Source of the DNA: Siderastrea radians
Lineage: Eukaryota; Cnidaria; Anthozoa; Scleractinia; Rhizangiidae
Length of the DNA: 64,000 nt
Assembly (NCBI GenBank): GCA_964017195.1
Contig: OZ024896.1
Span: 34,802,807-34,866,806, forward strand
Direction of reading: 5' to 3'
The notes beneath the pieces were generated by a model, which had not been told where the DNA came from, ran no database searches, and saw nothing but the letters and a program-made list of their open reading frames with translations. This document shows positions 10,096 through 23,639 of the stretch, in pieces. Within the stretch, counting starts at the first letter, position 1; each line of letters begins with the position of its first letter. Both the position numbers and the translations under genes were made by a program.

Positions 10096-11690
10096 AAACT
10101 GTCTATCATGCACAGGTCCCCAAGCTGCTGGTGTTTATTGTAAGGGTTTGTGTGGGAATTTATTTCAATTATTTGTAAAATCACAGATGCAACGCGAGAC
10201 ATTGTTGTTGCATTTTTTTTCTTTATTTCTAACTGCTGAATGCCAATCAATTATTCCAACACTTTTTCTTTGATTCATCCCCGGGGGCACTGCAGGTATT
10301 TCAATTTTTGCAACATGTTCAGTTTACTGAATTCTAAGGCCTGTTAAAAGTCTTAAAAGGCTGACAAATTACTGTCTTTTCAAACAATTTTCAATACTAA
10401 GTTTGGGTATCCAAAGTCGACAAACAAACAATCACAACAAGAAAACAATTCCAAGTTGTTTATTGATCAGGGGTGCAAAAGCGAATCTAAGATCTAGGAG
10501 ACTGGCCTATACAAACAAATCCAAAGTGAAATGTTCATTAGCTGCAGAAATGCACGTATTTGTTGCACAACAGTACAAACCTTTGGGTTGTTTCAATAAA
10601 CTTCCTTCAATAATTACACACAAACGGTTCTTGTATTAAAACTGGAGTCACAATTTGCTTTTATAGAGTGCACTCCATCTGAATATCAGGATAATCTGAC
10701 GGCAATTCAGCAAAGAAGGTTGACGGAGAAGGGTCGACCTGACCTGGAGAGGTCTCTTGTGTAAAGGCCCTCTAAGTTCAAAAATTATTTTTCTTTCTCA
10801 TAAAGGAAATAAAAAAATTGGTCACTTGGTATCCAAGCCACAGGCAATATGGTTTACATAAGCCAACTTTTGAGTTCTTTCAAATTTACTCCTTGACTGT
10901 TTGAAGAAAAACAAATGTTACAATACGATGTCATACCCTTGTTTACAAAACCAATGGGAACATGCATTTGTGTGACCACAGCTTGAAAAATAGTTAACAA
11001 CAAAGACATAAAGATCTCAGAGATGGAAAGGGTGGTGGGGACCAGGTAAAATAAACCTTTGAGCTGTAATATCAATGTGCACATTCTCCTCACTGATCTC
11101 ATATAATTCTTATGGAACGAGTTGGGAAAATCTATTTCAACATCAAGAAATCTCATCTTTGTTGATCATTTCCTTTATTCCCAACACCTGTATGCTTGTT
11201 TTATGCAGTGATATTGTCAGGAGATGTAATATTAAGATACCAGTCACTGTTGGGACTTAACAAGGAGAAGAGTAGGACACATACAGGGCAGTCAACACCC
11301 ACCTCTTCCCTCTCTTCTCCCAGATTAGTATCCATTCCCAATTTATATAAATAAGGAAATAATTTTTACTGTTAGTCAAGAAGCTTATTCTTGTGATAAA
11401 GCCCCTTTCCCTGACAACCTACCCACTTTTTGACAAAAAAGAAATAACTTAAAGTGAGAGATTAGTTACAAATAAATAGTTATTAATCAATAAAGGATGT
11501 TCAAAGGTTTTGTGTGGTACCAAATTGGACAGCATGAAAAACAAAAAAGGTGGATAACATTCAATGTGCAACGTGGTCAATTTCAGTGGCTGTTTTATTA
11601 GCTTAAAACAAAAACATGACCTAAGTGTAAAGTAGTAAAAATAACAAATTTGGTATTTTTATCTGTTTGCTCTGAGGGCCCTCACTTTTT
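10096..11690. other. Intergenic spacer, no recognised content
   Basis: AT-rich sequence without a convincing ORF or terminal repeats. I saw no similarity to the spacers flanking the other gene copies, so this interval either diverged beyond recognition or was inserted. Confidence 0.4.
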
Positions 11691-11899
11691 TGGACATAAC
11701 GGGAACGTGTCGCTAGATAGGGTATGGTTTGGACTGTCTTCTGTCTCGAAAAAGGCACACATTTTCTCTCTTTAAGAGTAAAACAAACGTCTTACGTGGA
11801 CAGTGTTATAGTCTTTAAAAAAATCTGTCAACAGCAGCTCTGTCATCAGTGTAAGGCAAAATCAAGCACTGCAATAGATCTGAACTGCAACTCCATCCT
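11691..11899. repeat. Diverged fragment related to the 9580-9848 element, left of LINE
   Basis: The wording gacataacgggaacgtgtcgct.gatagggtatggttt resembles the left part of the hAT-like MITE (gatgtgccgctggtcagggtatggttt). The matching right part (aaacagggtcag, ggttgagtaccc) reappears at 15792-15867 after the LINE. I read this as one old, diverged element split by the LINE insertion. Confidence 0.4.
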
Positions 11900-14800
11900 T
11901 TTATTTTTCTCGAGGCGCTGGTGCAAGATCAAAAGTTTTTGTTAGTAAACATCTATGCTCCAAACAAAACGAGTGAGCAAACTTACTTTTTCGACAAAAT
12001 CAAGGAGGAATTGGATAACATTGATATAGATGACGACTGTAGAATAATAATTGGGGGAGATTTCAATGTTATTTTAGACCCCGACCTTGATGGTTGGGGA
12101 GGCAAACCAAAATTAAAGGAATCAGTTAAGCAGATTGAGAATATTTGCTTACTGTACGATCTAGTAGATATTTGGCGACTTAGGAACCCAGGAATAAGAC
12201 GTTTTACTTGGACGCAGAAAACTCCGATGATCCAAAGGAGGCTTGATTTTTGGTTAACCAACAATGCCTTGCAAGAGGAGATTGAGCAGGTAAGCATTAT
12301 TCCTTCCATAAAGTCTGATCACTCAGCAATTCTGTTGTCAATTAATGGAATAGAAGAAAAATCACACGGTCCTTCCTTCTGGAAGTTCAATGCAAGTTTA
12401 TTAGATGACAATGATTATGTGGCTCTAATAAACGATAACTACCAGGCTTGGGTTGAAGAATTTAGAGATATACAAGATCCCAGATTGCTTTGGGTCTTAT
12501 TAAATACAAAATTAGACAGGAGACAATTTCATACAGTAAACGCAAAGCGAGGGAAAGAAAGGCGAAATTGACAACTTTAGAGGAAAAATTGACAATCCTT
12601 CAAGAGCTATGTGATCAGGATCCATTAACGGATAATCTGAATAGGCTAGAGATTTTGAAAACCGAGTATGACCTTCAATATGAATACATTGCACAAGGCG
12701 CTATAATCCGATCAAGGGCCAGATGGTATGAGCAAGGAGAGAAAAGCAACAAGTATTTTTTGAACTTGGAGAGCTCTAGGGGTAAAAAGAGCACAATCCG
12801 AAAGATTCTTAAGGAGGATCAATCTCTGACAACGAACCCCAAAGAAATAATGGACGAACTTAGAAGTTTCTATTCAAATCTTTACCAAGTGAACTCCACT
12901 AGAGAAAGTGAAGCCTCATTAGACGCATTCCTTAACAGCGTATCCGTACCCACACTGTCTGAAATACAGAAAGAGAAGTGTGAGGAAAAATTGACTATCG
13001 GTGAATGTTTCAACATTTTGAATGATTTTCAAAAGAACAAAACACCTGGCAACGACGGCCTTACAGCAGAATTTTACTTAGCCTTTTGGCCTATTCTTGG
13101 AAAACATCTAGTAACTTGTCTCAATTATGCACATAATCACGGAGAGTTATCTAACTCTCAGAAACAAGCGGTGATCACTTTATTAGAAAAGAAAGGAAAA
13201 GATAAAAGGCTGATCAAAAATTGGAGACCGATTTCCTTAATTAATGTGGACACCAAAATTGCCTCCAAGGCGCTAGCTAAACGATTAGAGAATATACTAC
13301 CTGACTTGATTCATTACAACCAAAACGCTTATGTGAAAGGTAGATCAATATTTGACGCCATCAGGACAATTGATGATGTATTAGAATATACAAAATGTAG
13401 TGATCAGTCGGGTATCCTTGTAACAATTGATTTTGAAAAAGCGTTTGACTCTTTGGACCATAGATTCTTATAAAAGGTTCTTCGCACTTTCAATTTCGGA
13501 CCATCTTTTATTCAGTGGATTCGCACCTTTTACTCGAATGTGTCTAGTTGCGTAATAAATAATGGTTTTGCGACAAGCTACTTTAATGTTGACCGTGGTG
13601 TGAGACAAGGGGATCCCTTATCCCCTCTCTTGTTTATTCTTAGTTTAGAAGTTCTAGCTTGTGGTATTCGACAGAATGATAAGATTCAAGGGATTAAAAT
13701 TGAGGATGAAGTTGTGAAAATCTCTCTTTTCGCCGATGACATGACATGCTTTTTGAGAAATTAGTCTTCATATGAGAACCTGATTGTTAATTTAGATTTG
13801 TTTTCGAGATTAATTAAATGAGGAAAAATTAAATGAGGAAAAAACAGAATTTTTTTGCTTAGGGGTCCAAAATTTATCTAAATCGCTTTCCTATGAATTT
13901 AAACACTCAATTAAGATTTTAGGCGTACACTTTGACTATGATGAGCTTTCTAGGAAAAAGGCTAACTTCGAAGCAATCATTAAGTCTATTAAAAAACATT
14001 AGGCGTGTGGAAATGGAGGGGACTCACACTCATAGGAAAAATACAAATCGTTAAATCTTTTGCTATTTCGAAATTTATGTCGAAAGCTTCGCTTACTCAT
14101 GTCTCTAAAGATCTCATACAGGCAGTCAATAAAGAACTTTACAGCTTTATTTGGAAAGGAAAGGATAAGGTTAAACGGTTAGCCTTGATTAATGACATTG
14201 AAAATGGAGGGCTAAAGATGCTGGATATAGAATCTATGGTTCTAGCGCAAAGAACGATGTCCTTGAAGAAGTATATTGAGGACTATGTTAGTCCTTGGAA
14301 GATTTTCTTAAACCACTATTTGAAAAAATTAAGGGGAAAGTTCATTTTGCAGTGTCATTTTGATTGCCAAAAATTGCCCATATTTTTACCCGAGTTTTAC
14401 AAAGATTGTCTTGCTGCGTGGTCAACTCTTTCAAGTAAAGAAGTGTGTTCGTACGAGGATGTTATGAACCAATATTTGTGGAATAATAAAAACATTCTAT
14501 GTGAAGGTAAATCTTTATATTATGCCTTTTTTCACATAAACTGTGGGATTAGCAAAATCGGAGATTTAGTCTCTAAAGACAATACGTTTCTGGAAAGTGA
14601 TAAAATTTTCAGGTCAAAACTATCCCCTAGTCAATACTTCCTTTTAATGGGAGTAGTCAGTGCCATTCCAAAGGAATGGCGCTCCATTATCAAGGGTGAG
14701 AGTATATACTTTGAGACATATCCCTGCCCTGCAAATTCTTTTGAAGTGCCAATAAAGGGGGAAATGTTGGATATTTTTAGCATTTCCTCCAAAATTGTTT

Positions 14801-15719
14801 ATGAAGAGTTTCTTTCTCGTATCCAAATCTCTCTGTCGATTGGAAGAAAATCTATTCTCTAGCGTTTAGTGTTACTTTGGACTCAAAGTTAAGAGCTTTT
14901 CAGTACAAATTGCTAAACCATATTGTGTATACAAATGACAGACTTTATAAATTAAAGATTGTAGACTCACCATTATGTGCTTTCTGTAACTCTGAAAATG
15001 AATCCTTCGAGCATTTATTGTTTCTTTGCAAAGCAAGCGAGGTATTCTGGAAAGAGGTATTGTCGTGGTTGGCCATCCATAAGAATGAACTTTTAAATGT
15101 TTCTCTCACTGATGTTTTGTTTGGTAAATTCGATATTGATAAAGACTTTATGGTAGTTAACCATGTTCTTCTTCTTGGAAAATATTTTATTTACAGGTGT
15201 AAGCTTGATAATATTAAACCTTCTTTGCAGTTAAAAGCTACTTTAAATGTAGAATTTTACATTGCCAGGAAAAAAGGCACACTCGCTCAACATTACAGAA
15301 AGTGGAATATCTTTATTCCTGTATTAATTTAGATAATTTCCCTTTCCATTCTACCATTTTAAAAACCCAACAAATATATATATATATATATATTTTTTTT
15401 TTTTAAGGTCACTTTTTTTTTCGAAACGTGTTTTTTTAACCTTTTGTTTAGAAAGCTGGTGTTTGTATTGTTATGTTTCCGTTTTCTTTCTGCTCTCCAT
15501 AGCATAATATACTTGTATTTGTTATTACTGTAACGTGCACATGTTTGTAGTAAGTAATGTTAGGCTTGTTAGTATTTATTTTTATTGTAGTAGTGTAAGT
15601 ACCGTCCGGACTGTAAGTAATGTTTAAATTGTAAGTAATTTTTTTTCTCTTCTTTGTATTATTGTATTGTTTTGCCGTAATGGCAAGAAATAAAAAATTT
15701 GCAAAAAAAAAAAAAAAAA
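11900..15719 (+). mobile_element. 5'-truncated L1/Tx1-type LINE with poly(A) and TSD
   Basis: The insert starts inside the endonuclease domain and ends in a run of A preceded by AATAAA (about 15688). It is bounded by an 11-bp duplication AACTCCATCCT (11889-11899 and 15720-15730), which is the signature of target-primed reverse transcription. A (TA)n tract lies in the 3'UTR near 15375. It is related to, but clearly diverged from, the minus-strand LINE at 19731. Confidence 0.85.
11921..15332 (+). pseudogene. LINE ORF2 remnant (endonuclease C-half, reverse transcriptase, Cys/His tail)
   Basis: Broken ORF2. The first segment (11921-12571) holds the rear of the APE-type endonuclease (IIGGDFNVILDPDLDG, SDHSAILLSI). 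A frameshift at about 12490-12500 leads to the segment ending at 13473 with TPGNDGLTAEFY, NWRPISLINVDTKIASKALAKRL and VTIDFEKAFDSLD. A TAA follows at about 13471. GVRQGDPLSPLLFILSLEVL and FADDMTCF (the catalytic [FY]xDD box) lie at 13540-13764, followed by another stop. Segments 14005-14862 and 14877-15332 carry the C-terminal region ending in a Cys-rich knuckle (CAFCNSENESFEHLLFLC). The multiple stops and the truncated endonuclease make it non-autonomous. Confidence 0.85.
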
Positions 15720-15730
15720 AACTCCATCCT

Positions 15731-16687
15731 GAGACTGTCTTAAACTGTGCCACAAAATGATTTTTGTCAAAAATAGAGAACACTCAGAGATAACTTATAA
15801 ACAGGGTCAGTATTTATGGGACCTAAAGTATAATGGCACCTCCCTACCAAAACTTTGGTTGAGTACCCAAAATGAAATTTTGAGTAAAATGAAATTTCTC
15901 TTTACATGATCACTACTTGTTTGAACATTCAAGTGACAAGAATAAAGGAAGTGATCACCAAGGATAAGATGTCTTGATATCAAGACAAATTCTCCTTACT
16001 AATTCCATTAGAAATGTATGGGATCAGTAATGAGAAATAATTATGTGCATTTTTATGTTAGGGCTTCAAGGCTTAAACTTTTAAACCTGTAGATTAATAC
16101 TAATTCTGTTACAATAACTATATCTGTACTTCCAGTTACAAGAGGGTGTTTGACAGCATAATAATTATTACAAATGCTTACTTACTCCACAAACTACTTT
16201 TAAATGCCAATACAATTTAAAATGCTGATTTAAAAAAACACACATCAAATCTACTGGCCAGGGATTAAACCTTTCCTTAGCCTTTTGGAAAATCAAGCAT
16301 TTGTGACTTTATAATCTTTTTCCCATTGTCTCCAAAAAGTGCAAAAAAAAAAAAAATGTAACAAATTAGTCTTCACATATCAACTTGGAAAAAAAATAAG
16401 AAATTCACAATGTAACAAAGTGCTGCAGGATATATGGAGTATGAATTACCATGAACAATGGTGCAAAAGAAACCAACTGTTCAGTAATTTTCAATTCAGT
16501 AGTCAAAATTTCCCAGGCAAAAACTGTCTCACACAAAAACAAAAAAGTATTGAAATTTGAATCTTCTGAAAGGTGACCTGATTGAGCTAGAAAAAATATC
16601 ATAATTTGTCAACAATGATCCTTTAGTTAATTTGAGGCCACTGCATACAGCATGCAGAAGCGGAGAAATGAAAACAGGGCAAAATGT
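15731..16687. other. Spacer and diverged 3' flank of copy 2
   Basis: 15792-15867 is the right-hand fragment of the old element split by the LINE. From 15870 to 16670 I find no ORF of note and no similarity to the 3' flanks of copies 1, 3 and 4, so homology with the family stops at about 16670, just beyond the copy 2 stop. Confidence 0.45.
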
Positions 16688-19181
16688 TTACTGATCATTA
16701 GACCACTTAACCACTTCAAGCAACTCCTCTTTGCCCTCTCCCTTGTTCTTGTTGATAGTTTCCTTGATGAACTCAATCACACAATGCCCTGGTAATGCAT
16801 TACTTAAATTAAACTGAGAGTGGGTTTCCAGGGCATCATACTGCCAGTTTTAATGTTAGCAAAAACAGTGGTGTTTGGCAAGGTTCAGGTTTTGGAAAGT
16901 AAAAACTTTCACAACTAAATGATGCATGCTTTATAGCGTCGTCTGGAACACTAGACATAGTACAGGTTTGCAATGATTCCCGATTTTTTTCAATTTTTCT
17001 CCTCTCCTCCAAAGTTAAAATCTCTTTAAAGTGCTTCTGTGTTGCAACACCCACTACCTTAAGTTGACCATTCACCAGGCATAGTACTGGGCCACCAGAA
17101 TTCCCTGGATTAAGGGGACAATTCAAAACTGCCATTGTATGACCTAATAAGCATAATTTACTGTAAGTTTCCTCAAAACCAGAAACATAGCCATTCACAA
17201 AAATTGCTTTTTTGCCTTTATGACTCATAGGATATCCAAAAGAAAAAAATTGCATCCCTGGTAACAGGGGTTGGTCAGACAACTGCAATGGGCACACTCC
17301 ATTTTGCTTCAGGTTAAGGTCTTTGCAATAAAGCAGTGCTAAATCTTTAAGCCCGTCATCTTCAATGACTTCACAGTGCAATTCACCAATGGCTGCATTA
17401 GAAATACAGATCTCCTTAGTTTTATCATTTGCTACCTCTACAATGACATGCTTATTCGTCACTATAAAGTGATCATGAATAATGAACCCAGAACCATGTT
17501 CAATTTCCATTTCCTCTGTGGCTTTGGCATACTCTGTGTCAATTTCAGCTCTTTTCTCATCAGCTACTTTATTCCTGTATTTAGAGTCAGAATTTTTCTC
17601 ATCTAGATACCTATCACGAAGTTTTTTCTTATCAAAATGATCTATTGCGTTCTTTATTTCAAAAATATCATAAGTTTGTTGAGTCTTTGGAATCCCACTT
17701 TCCTCTTCTTTGGTGGGGAAGATGTCTGTATCTCCTGGTCTCCTAAGAATAGTGCCTGCAAAACAATCTCTCACTCGATGCTCTGCCTCGTTCAATGAAT
17801 ATTCTAGTAGCCTGCTCTTGGCTCGCTCATACTCCTTTGTGACAGCATCCCTCTGCATTTTAGCTGCCTTCTCTGGTTCGGTCATATCAGAGGGATCAGG
17901 GCACTTGAGCCTCTTTCTTGTTACGTTCCTTTCATTTTCATCAAAATAAAGAAGTCTTCTGTGAATATCAAAGATATCATAAGTTTTGTTGCTGCATGGC
18001 TCCTTGGTTTCATCCTCTTCAGCAGGAAATATCACCTTTTCCTTTGGCAAGGCATATTCAAAGCAATCTCTCACCCTCTTCTCTGCCTCACTATGTGAAT
18101 ATCTGCTTAACTCAGATGTAGCTTTCTCATATTCTTGTTTCACACGAAAATTGTTTGCTTCAATTGACTTCCTCAGTTCATCAGATCCAGGTCCTTCATC
18201 TGGGTATTTCTGAAGAAGCTTTCTTTTATCTAATTGTTGAAGTGCTTCATTTATATCAAAAATGTTGTAAGTTTGATCAACTTTACCGCTGTCATCTCTT
18301 TTAATGGGAAGTATAGGTGTACCATCCAGTACATGACATTTAAAAGAATTATGATCACCATAACCATAACAATTCTTCACTCGTAACTCTGCTTCATCTC
18401 GAGGATATTTGTCAGTAGTGGAGGTGGCTTCTTTAAACTCTCTTTCCACATCATCCCTTTCCGCATTGTGTTTCTTCCACCAAAATTTATCTTCTGGATA
18501 AAACACATTTCTTGGTTCAAGAAAACGTCTTTCTTCTTTACTACGTGCAAAGTAAACAGGACATGCAGAACACTTAAATTGAAAAAAACTTTTTTCATTC
18601 CAATGAACAACAGCATCGTGAATATCAACAATATTGTAGGGTTCATTTGGATCACACTTTAGTTGAACAAGCAGATAATCCCCAGCAAAGCTCCCAGCAA
18701 AGCAATCCCGCACTCTACGCTGTGCAACAAGCCAGGAATATTGGATTCGTGCATCTGGGTTAGCAGTGGCCTCCTGGCACTCTCTTTGAACATCAGCTCT
18801 TCGCTTATCAATCAACTCTTTCAATTCATCAGACCCCTTTGGGCACCTTTCAACATAAGGCATTTCATCAAAGTTAACAAGTGCCTCGTGGATTTCAATA
18901 ATGTCAAATATTTTCTCTCTGTGTGGATTTCCGTCTTCGTCCCATTCCGTGGGAAGCATGAGATGACACAAACGATCATTCAGTAACTGTGGATTCGTCG
19001 GCAATGAATACATCCAATCAGGTGTTGGAACATCGCCTGCATAGCATTTAACTAATTCATCCAAAGCTGTCTTCCAATGATATTTCGGTATGTTTTCTGG
19101 TCTTCCGTAAATCTTGACCTTCACACAAGCATCCAAAGCCTTTCTTCCCTCATCGCCAAGCAGATCACCGTTAACGTACAT
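16688..19181 (-). CDS. Copy 2: five-repeat trypsin-like protease with C-terminal frameshift
   Basis: From ATG at 19181 the main ORF runs 781 codons to a TGA at 16836. Five repeats precede the peptidase. The triad is His578, Asp613 and Ser695, so the catalytic domain is complete. A 4-bp insertion near 16845 (catactgccagtttt where the other copies read catacagtttt) shifts the frame inside LTLKLYDALE and removes the conserved tail of about 50 residues. The tail remains readable in the other frame down to a TAA at 16688-16690 (KKWSND-like end), where it also departs from the KCCVQ ending of its relatives. The N-terminal 870 bp are almost identical to copy 3, differing by a 3-bp indel near 18357. 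It may be a recent pseudogene or a shortened but active protein. Confidence 0.85.
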
Positions 19182-19479
19182 GACTAATTTTAAAAGGTTT
19201 ACATCGATTCTACATTTGTACAGTCTGACCTTTTACTGCCGCAAGTGTGGCTGAAAACGTCTCTGATCACTATGACCTGTGTTTTTCCAGTATTCTGTTT
19301 TAGGTCATTACGAACCATACCATCAGTAAAAGAAGAAAAAAAACACCGCGAAGAAGGAGCAAAACTCTCCTGTATGCTTCCTCTTCGTTCGAACGCAAAA
19401 ATGGTGCAATACCCAGGTAACCAGGCCAATGAACAGGGTGCACTTCCGGTTAACTGAGAGACCGGGAAAATATTCGCAC
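19182..19479 (-). promoter_or_regulatory. Conserved 5' flank of copy 2
   Basis: Identical by eye to 31989-32286. GGTAACCA is at 19416-19423 and CACTTCCGG at 19441-19449 (an ETS-type motif in reverse as CCGGAAGTG), 235 and 260 bp upstream of the ATG. The region nearest the gene shares AGAATCGATGTAA and GCCACACTTGC blocks with copy 0. Function is inferred. Confidence 0.5.
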
Positions 19480-19879
19480 TAACCTGGTATAGACATTCTT
19501 CCTCGCATTATTTCACGATGCTGCTTAAAGCATACAGTGTGTTGCCCAGTTTTCGTACACTTTAGTTTGTAATCGCTATATCTTTTCGTCTGTGAGACGA
19601 AAATTTCTCAATTTTCTATTAAAGATAGCCCATTTACTTACCTTCAATATACGAAACGATTGGCCGCTTGATCGACGTACGTTCAAAATTATGCCATTTT
19701 TCCCAAAACTCCTAAGTTGCCCAGTCTTCGTTTTTTTTTTTTTTCACTTTTTATTAAGATCTTATGAAGCTCAATTATGTTACAACATGATATTAATAAC
19801 ACTTATCACCACTGGAATTAACAGTTGTGTGTCCTGTTATCATATTTAAATTAAATTAAAGCTCTCAGATTGAGTTAAT

Positions 19880-22800
19880 CTAAGTTCTTAATCTACTACT
19901 TAGATATGGTAGCCATCTAGCCTGAAATTTACATTCTGTGTTATTTTTCAACGCTAAATATTTTTCAGTCCTGAATTTTTCCTTGACGATTTGTCTGAAC
20001 AGATCAAAATTGGGTTTTACATCATGTTTCCTACTTGTCCAAATATGTATTTTAATAAGAGTAATAAAATAGTTTAGCAGATCTGTTTCCGTATCCAATT
20101 TACCTAGTAACACATCTTGTAATGTGAGGTCCACCCGTTCGCCAGAAATCGAAAACCAGAAGAATTTTAACTCATTCCAGATTATTCTTGAAAAATGGCA
20201 TTCAAAAAATAGGTGACATATAGTTTCCGATTCAATTCCACAAAATGTACAAAGGTCGTTTGGGACGTATCATATTTTGGCTAAGCGATGGTTAGTAAAA
20301 GTGATATCGTTCAAAATCTTAAATTGGAAGCTCCTTACAAAGGTTTCGGACGAGATGGTTCTCACATTTAAAAATGCTTTGGAGACAGTTTCATCGTTCA
20401 AGCTGAATTTCTCTTTCAACTTAGAGAAACCTCTTGATACCTTAGCTTTCTTTAAAATGAGCAGTTCATAAAATTGTTTACTTCTGCTTGTTAAAGGATC
20501 AAATAATTTTCCTTCACACTGAAATTCTAATGTCATCAATTCATTTACATTTATCTCTCGAAGTCTGAGATCGAGAGGAATAGCCTGACGAATTCCGGTC
20601 CAAACTAAAAAATTTGTGTGTTTCAAACCATTTCGTTTCGCACTATTATAAGATTCTAAATTATTCATATTCAAAAGCATGTGCTGGCAAATTAAAATTC
20701 CAGCTTTTACGTAATGTGGATAGTATATTGTTTTATGGTCTATCTTAATGTTCTTATTGTTCCAAATAATTGAATCGGAAATTGGAGGTGTGGTTGAAAA
20801 ATCTGCTCTGAAATCAGCCCACCACAGAAGAAGTTCTTTGTAAAGTGTAGAGTTAATGTTATATTCCTTTACATTGTAATTACACCTGAATAAAAATTTT
20901 CCCCCGAAATCTTCGAGGAGAAAATTTACAAATGCCTTCCACGGAGTTGAGCCTTCTGTGAAAAGCCTGCCAAGCCAGGCTAATCTTAAAGATTTAATTG
21001 AAGTTTCCAAATCTGCTAATTTAAGACCTCCATACTCTATATTGTTTATTACTGCTAGTCGAGCCATTTTATCGGGCCCGTTCCATAAAAAGTTATAGAT
21101 AATAGTATTGAGTTGCTTAATAAATGCCTCTGGAGTAGGCAAAACTGAGAATGTGTACAGCATTTTTGGAAGCAGAAACGATTTAATAATAGTTATTTTA
21201 CCATAGAGTGACAGGCCTCGGCAACTCCACAACCGTGTCTGTGTCCGGATATCTTTTAATTTGTCATAAAAGTTTACTTGTGAGTGAATATTTGGATTAT
21301 AGCTAAAACAAATCCCTAAGGCCTTAACGCTTTTGCGCCAAGTTATACCCAGGGGCGTTGCCGAGCTTTCTCTTAAAGAGCCAATCCACATTGCTTCGGT
21401 TTTAGTGTAATTAACTTTCAAACCAGAACAGGATCGGAACCGGTCAAGCAGACGAAAGATAAGCTGGGCACTCTCGATATTAGGAACGAAAACAGTCAGA
21501 TCGTCAGCGTATTGAACCAGCTTGAACTCTTCATTTCCAATTTTGATACCTTGAACGTCCATATTGGTTTGGATTGCGATTGCTAAAATCTCCGCTGCAA
21601 TAATAAATAAGTAGGGGGATAGCGGGTCACCTTGCCTTACTCCTCTTTGTACCTCAAAATATGGTGAGCATAGGCCATTGTTTACCACACAACTGGAAAT
21701 ATTGGTATAAAAAGTTTCAATCCACCTAATAAGACTAGGACCAAAACCGAATACATTCAAGCATTTAAACATAAAGTCACGATCGAGACTATCAAAAGCT
21801 TTTTCGAAATCAATGAACAGTAATATGCCAGGTATATTTTGTTTTTTTGTATAATCCATAATATCTATAATCGATCTCGCTGCCTCCCCTATAAATCTAC
21901 CTTTGACATATCCTGTTTGAGTCGAGTTTATTATTGTGGGCAAAACTGGGATAATTCTGGCTGCAATGACTTTCGACGCGATCTTTGCGTCTACATTAGT
22001 TAAAGATATTGGTCTCCAATTCTCTAAATAGTTCCTATCTTTCCCTTTTTTCTCGATAAGAGTGATAATAGCTTGCTTCTGTGATGGAGACATCTCCTTG
22101 TAATCATAGGCTTCATTGAACGAATCAACCATAAAACCTCCAATGAGTGGCCAGAATGTTTTGTAAAATTCTATTGGAATACCATCGTTGCCGGGGGTTT
22201 TACCTATTTGAAACGAGCCCAGGATTTCTTCACATTCATCAACGGTGATTTTCCCTTCACAGCTTGTCCTCAATTCTTCGGAAAGTTTTGAAATGTTAGG
22301 GTTTTTAAAAAAGCGCCCCGCTGTATCATTGTCCTGGTGTGTTTGTTGTCTTTCATAAAGTTTGCTATAAAAGGACTTTTGGGCGTTCAATATTTGGAAA
22401 GGATTTGTTGAAATTGTGCCGCTGATATAAAGCTTTCTTATATGTTTTTTGATGTTATTGCGCTTTTCTAAATTTAGAAAATATTTACTGTTTCTTTTCA
22501 CCATGCTCATGCCAGCGAGCCCTAGAGCGCACAATGATCCCTTCAACTTTTTCGTCATACAGAGTTTCAATTTCTCGTTTGAGTTTTTCAATTTCCAGTT
22601 TTGTTGCATCAGAAGGATTTTGCTGGAATTTCTTCAATGCATGTTGATATTTTAAATTCAGTTCTTCCTCCAGCTTTTGACGTTCACGAGATATTTTCTT
22701 TGAGAAAGTAATTGAACTCATCTTAATTTTGAATTTTATCCAATCCCATTTTACTCTGTTATTTGACAAATCGGTCGCTTTATCTATCCATACAGGCATT

Positions 22801-23639
22801 CCATTAGTTATCATCTCTACATATTCTTGTCTATTTAGTAAGGAGATATTTAATTTCCAAAAGCCTGGTCCTTTGCAATTCTCTTCTATGTCCTTAAGTT
22901 CTAATACTATCGCGGAATGATCAGTTTTTATCGAAGCTACAATATCCACTTGTGTAACTAAATCATGTAAGCTGTCTGAGATCAGCCAGTAATCGAGTCT
23001 ACAAAATATAAAGGGAGAACTTTTGCTCCATGTGAAACTAAGGGTGGTAGGGTTTTTAATTCGCCAGATATCATGCAGACAGAATTCAGTTTGAATATTC
23101 TCAATGGAGTTGAACAGATGTTGACGTGGGATTAAGATGCCTCCCTTTTTGTCTTTTGTTGGGTCTAGCGGGCAGTTAAAGTCCCCACCTATAATCACAT
23201 TATCATCACTTTCAAGCTTCAACTCCCGTAAAGTTGCTGACAAATGTTGAAAGAATTTAATTGCTTCGGTATCCTTGTTTGGGCCATAAACATTAACCAG
23301 AGTATAGCTTTTGTCATTAATTAGCGCTCTTAACAATAGCGTTCTCCCATATGCGTCCCGAAGCTCATGTTGAATAGTAACGTCTATTCCATTTCTAAAT
23401 AGCACAGCAACGCCTCTGGCATTAACACTGCCATGGGAAAAATTAATGTAAGAACCCCATTCTTTCTTCCACTGGTTCTCAGTTATTTCTTTGGAATGCG
23501 TCTCTTGAAGAAAAATTATGTCAGCTTTTTGCTTTCGACACCAAGTGAAAATCGCTCTGCGTTTTCGAAAGTTGCTAAGGCCTCTCACGTTAAGTGAAAG
23601 CAATTTCAGGCTGCACGGCTTAGGCTTGGAATTTGTCAT
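19880..23639 (-). pseudogene. LINE ORF2, copy A: endonuclease and reverse transcriptase, disrupted
   Basis: ATG at 23639 starts an APE-type endonuclease (LSLNVRGLSNFRKR, IIFLQETHS, GGDFNCPLDP, KTDHSAIVLEL). A one-base frameshift near 22495, within HGEK..SKYFLNLE, separates it from the reverse transcriptase (TPGNDGIPIEFYK, NWRPISLTNVDAK, FIDFEKAFDSLD, GVRQGDPLSPYLF, YADDLTVF). A two-base change relative to copy B creates a TGA at about 20268-20270, cutting off the C-terminal Cys/His knuckle (CTFCGIESE.ICHLFFEC), which remains readable to 19880. The element is immobile unless complemented. Confidence 0.9.

Noticed and set aside
15709..15719. Plus-strand gene poly(A) site
   Set aside because: The A-run is the LINE tail, as shown by the TSD immediately after it.
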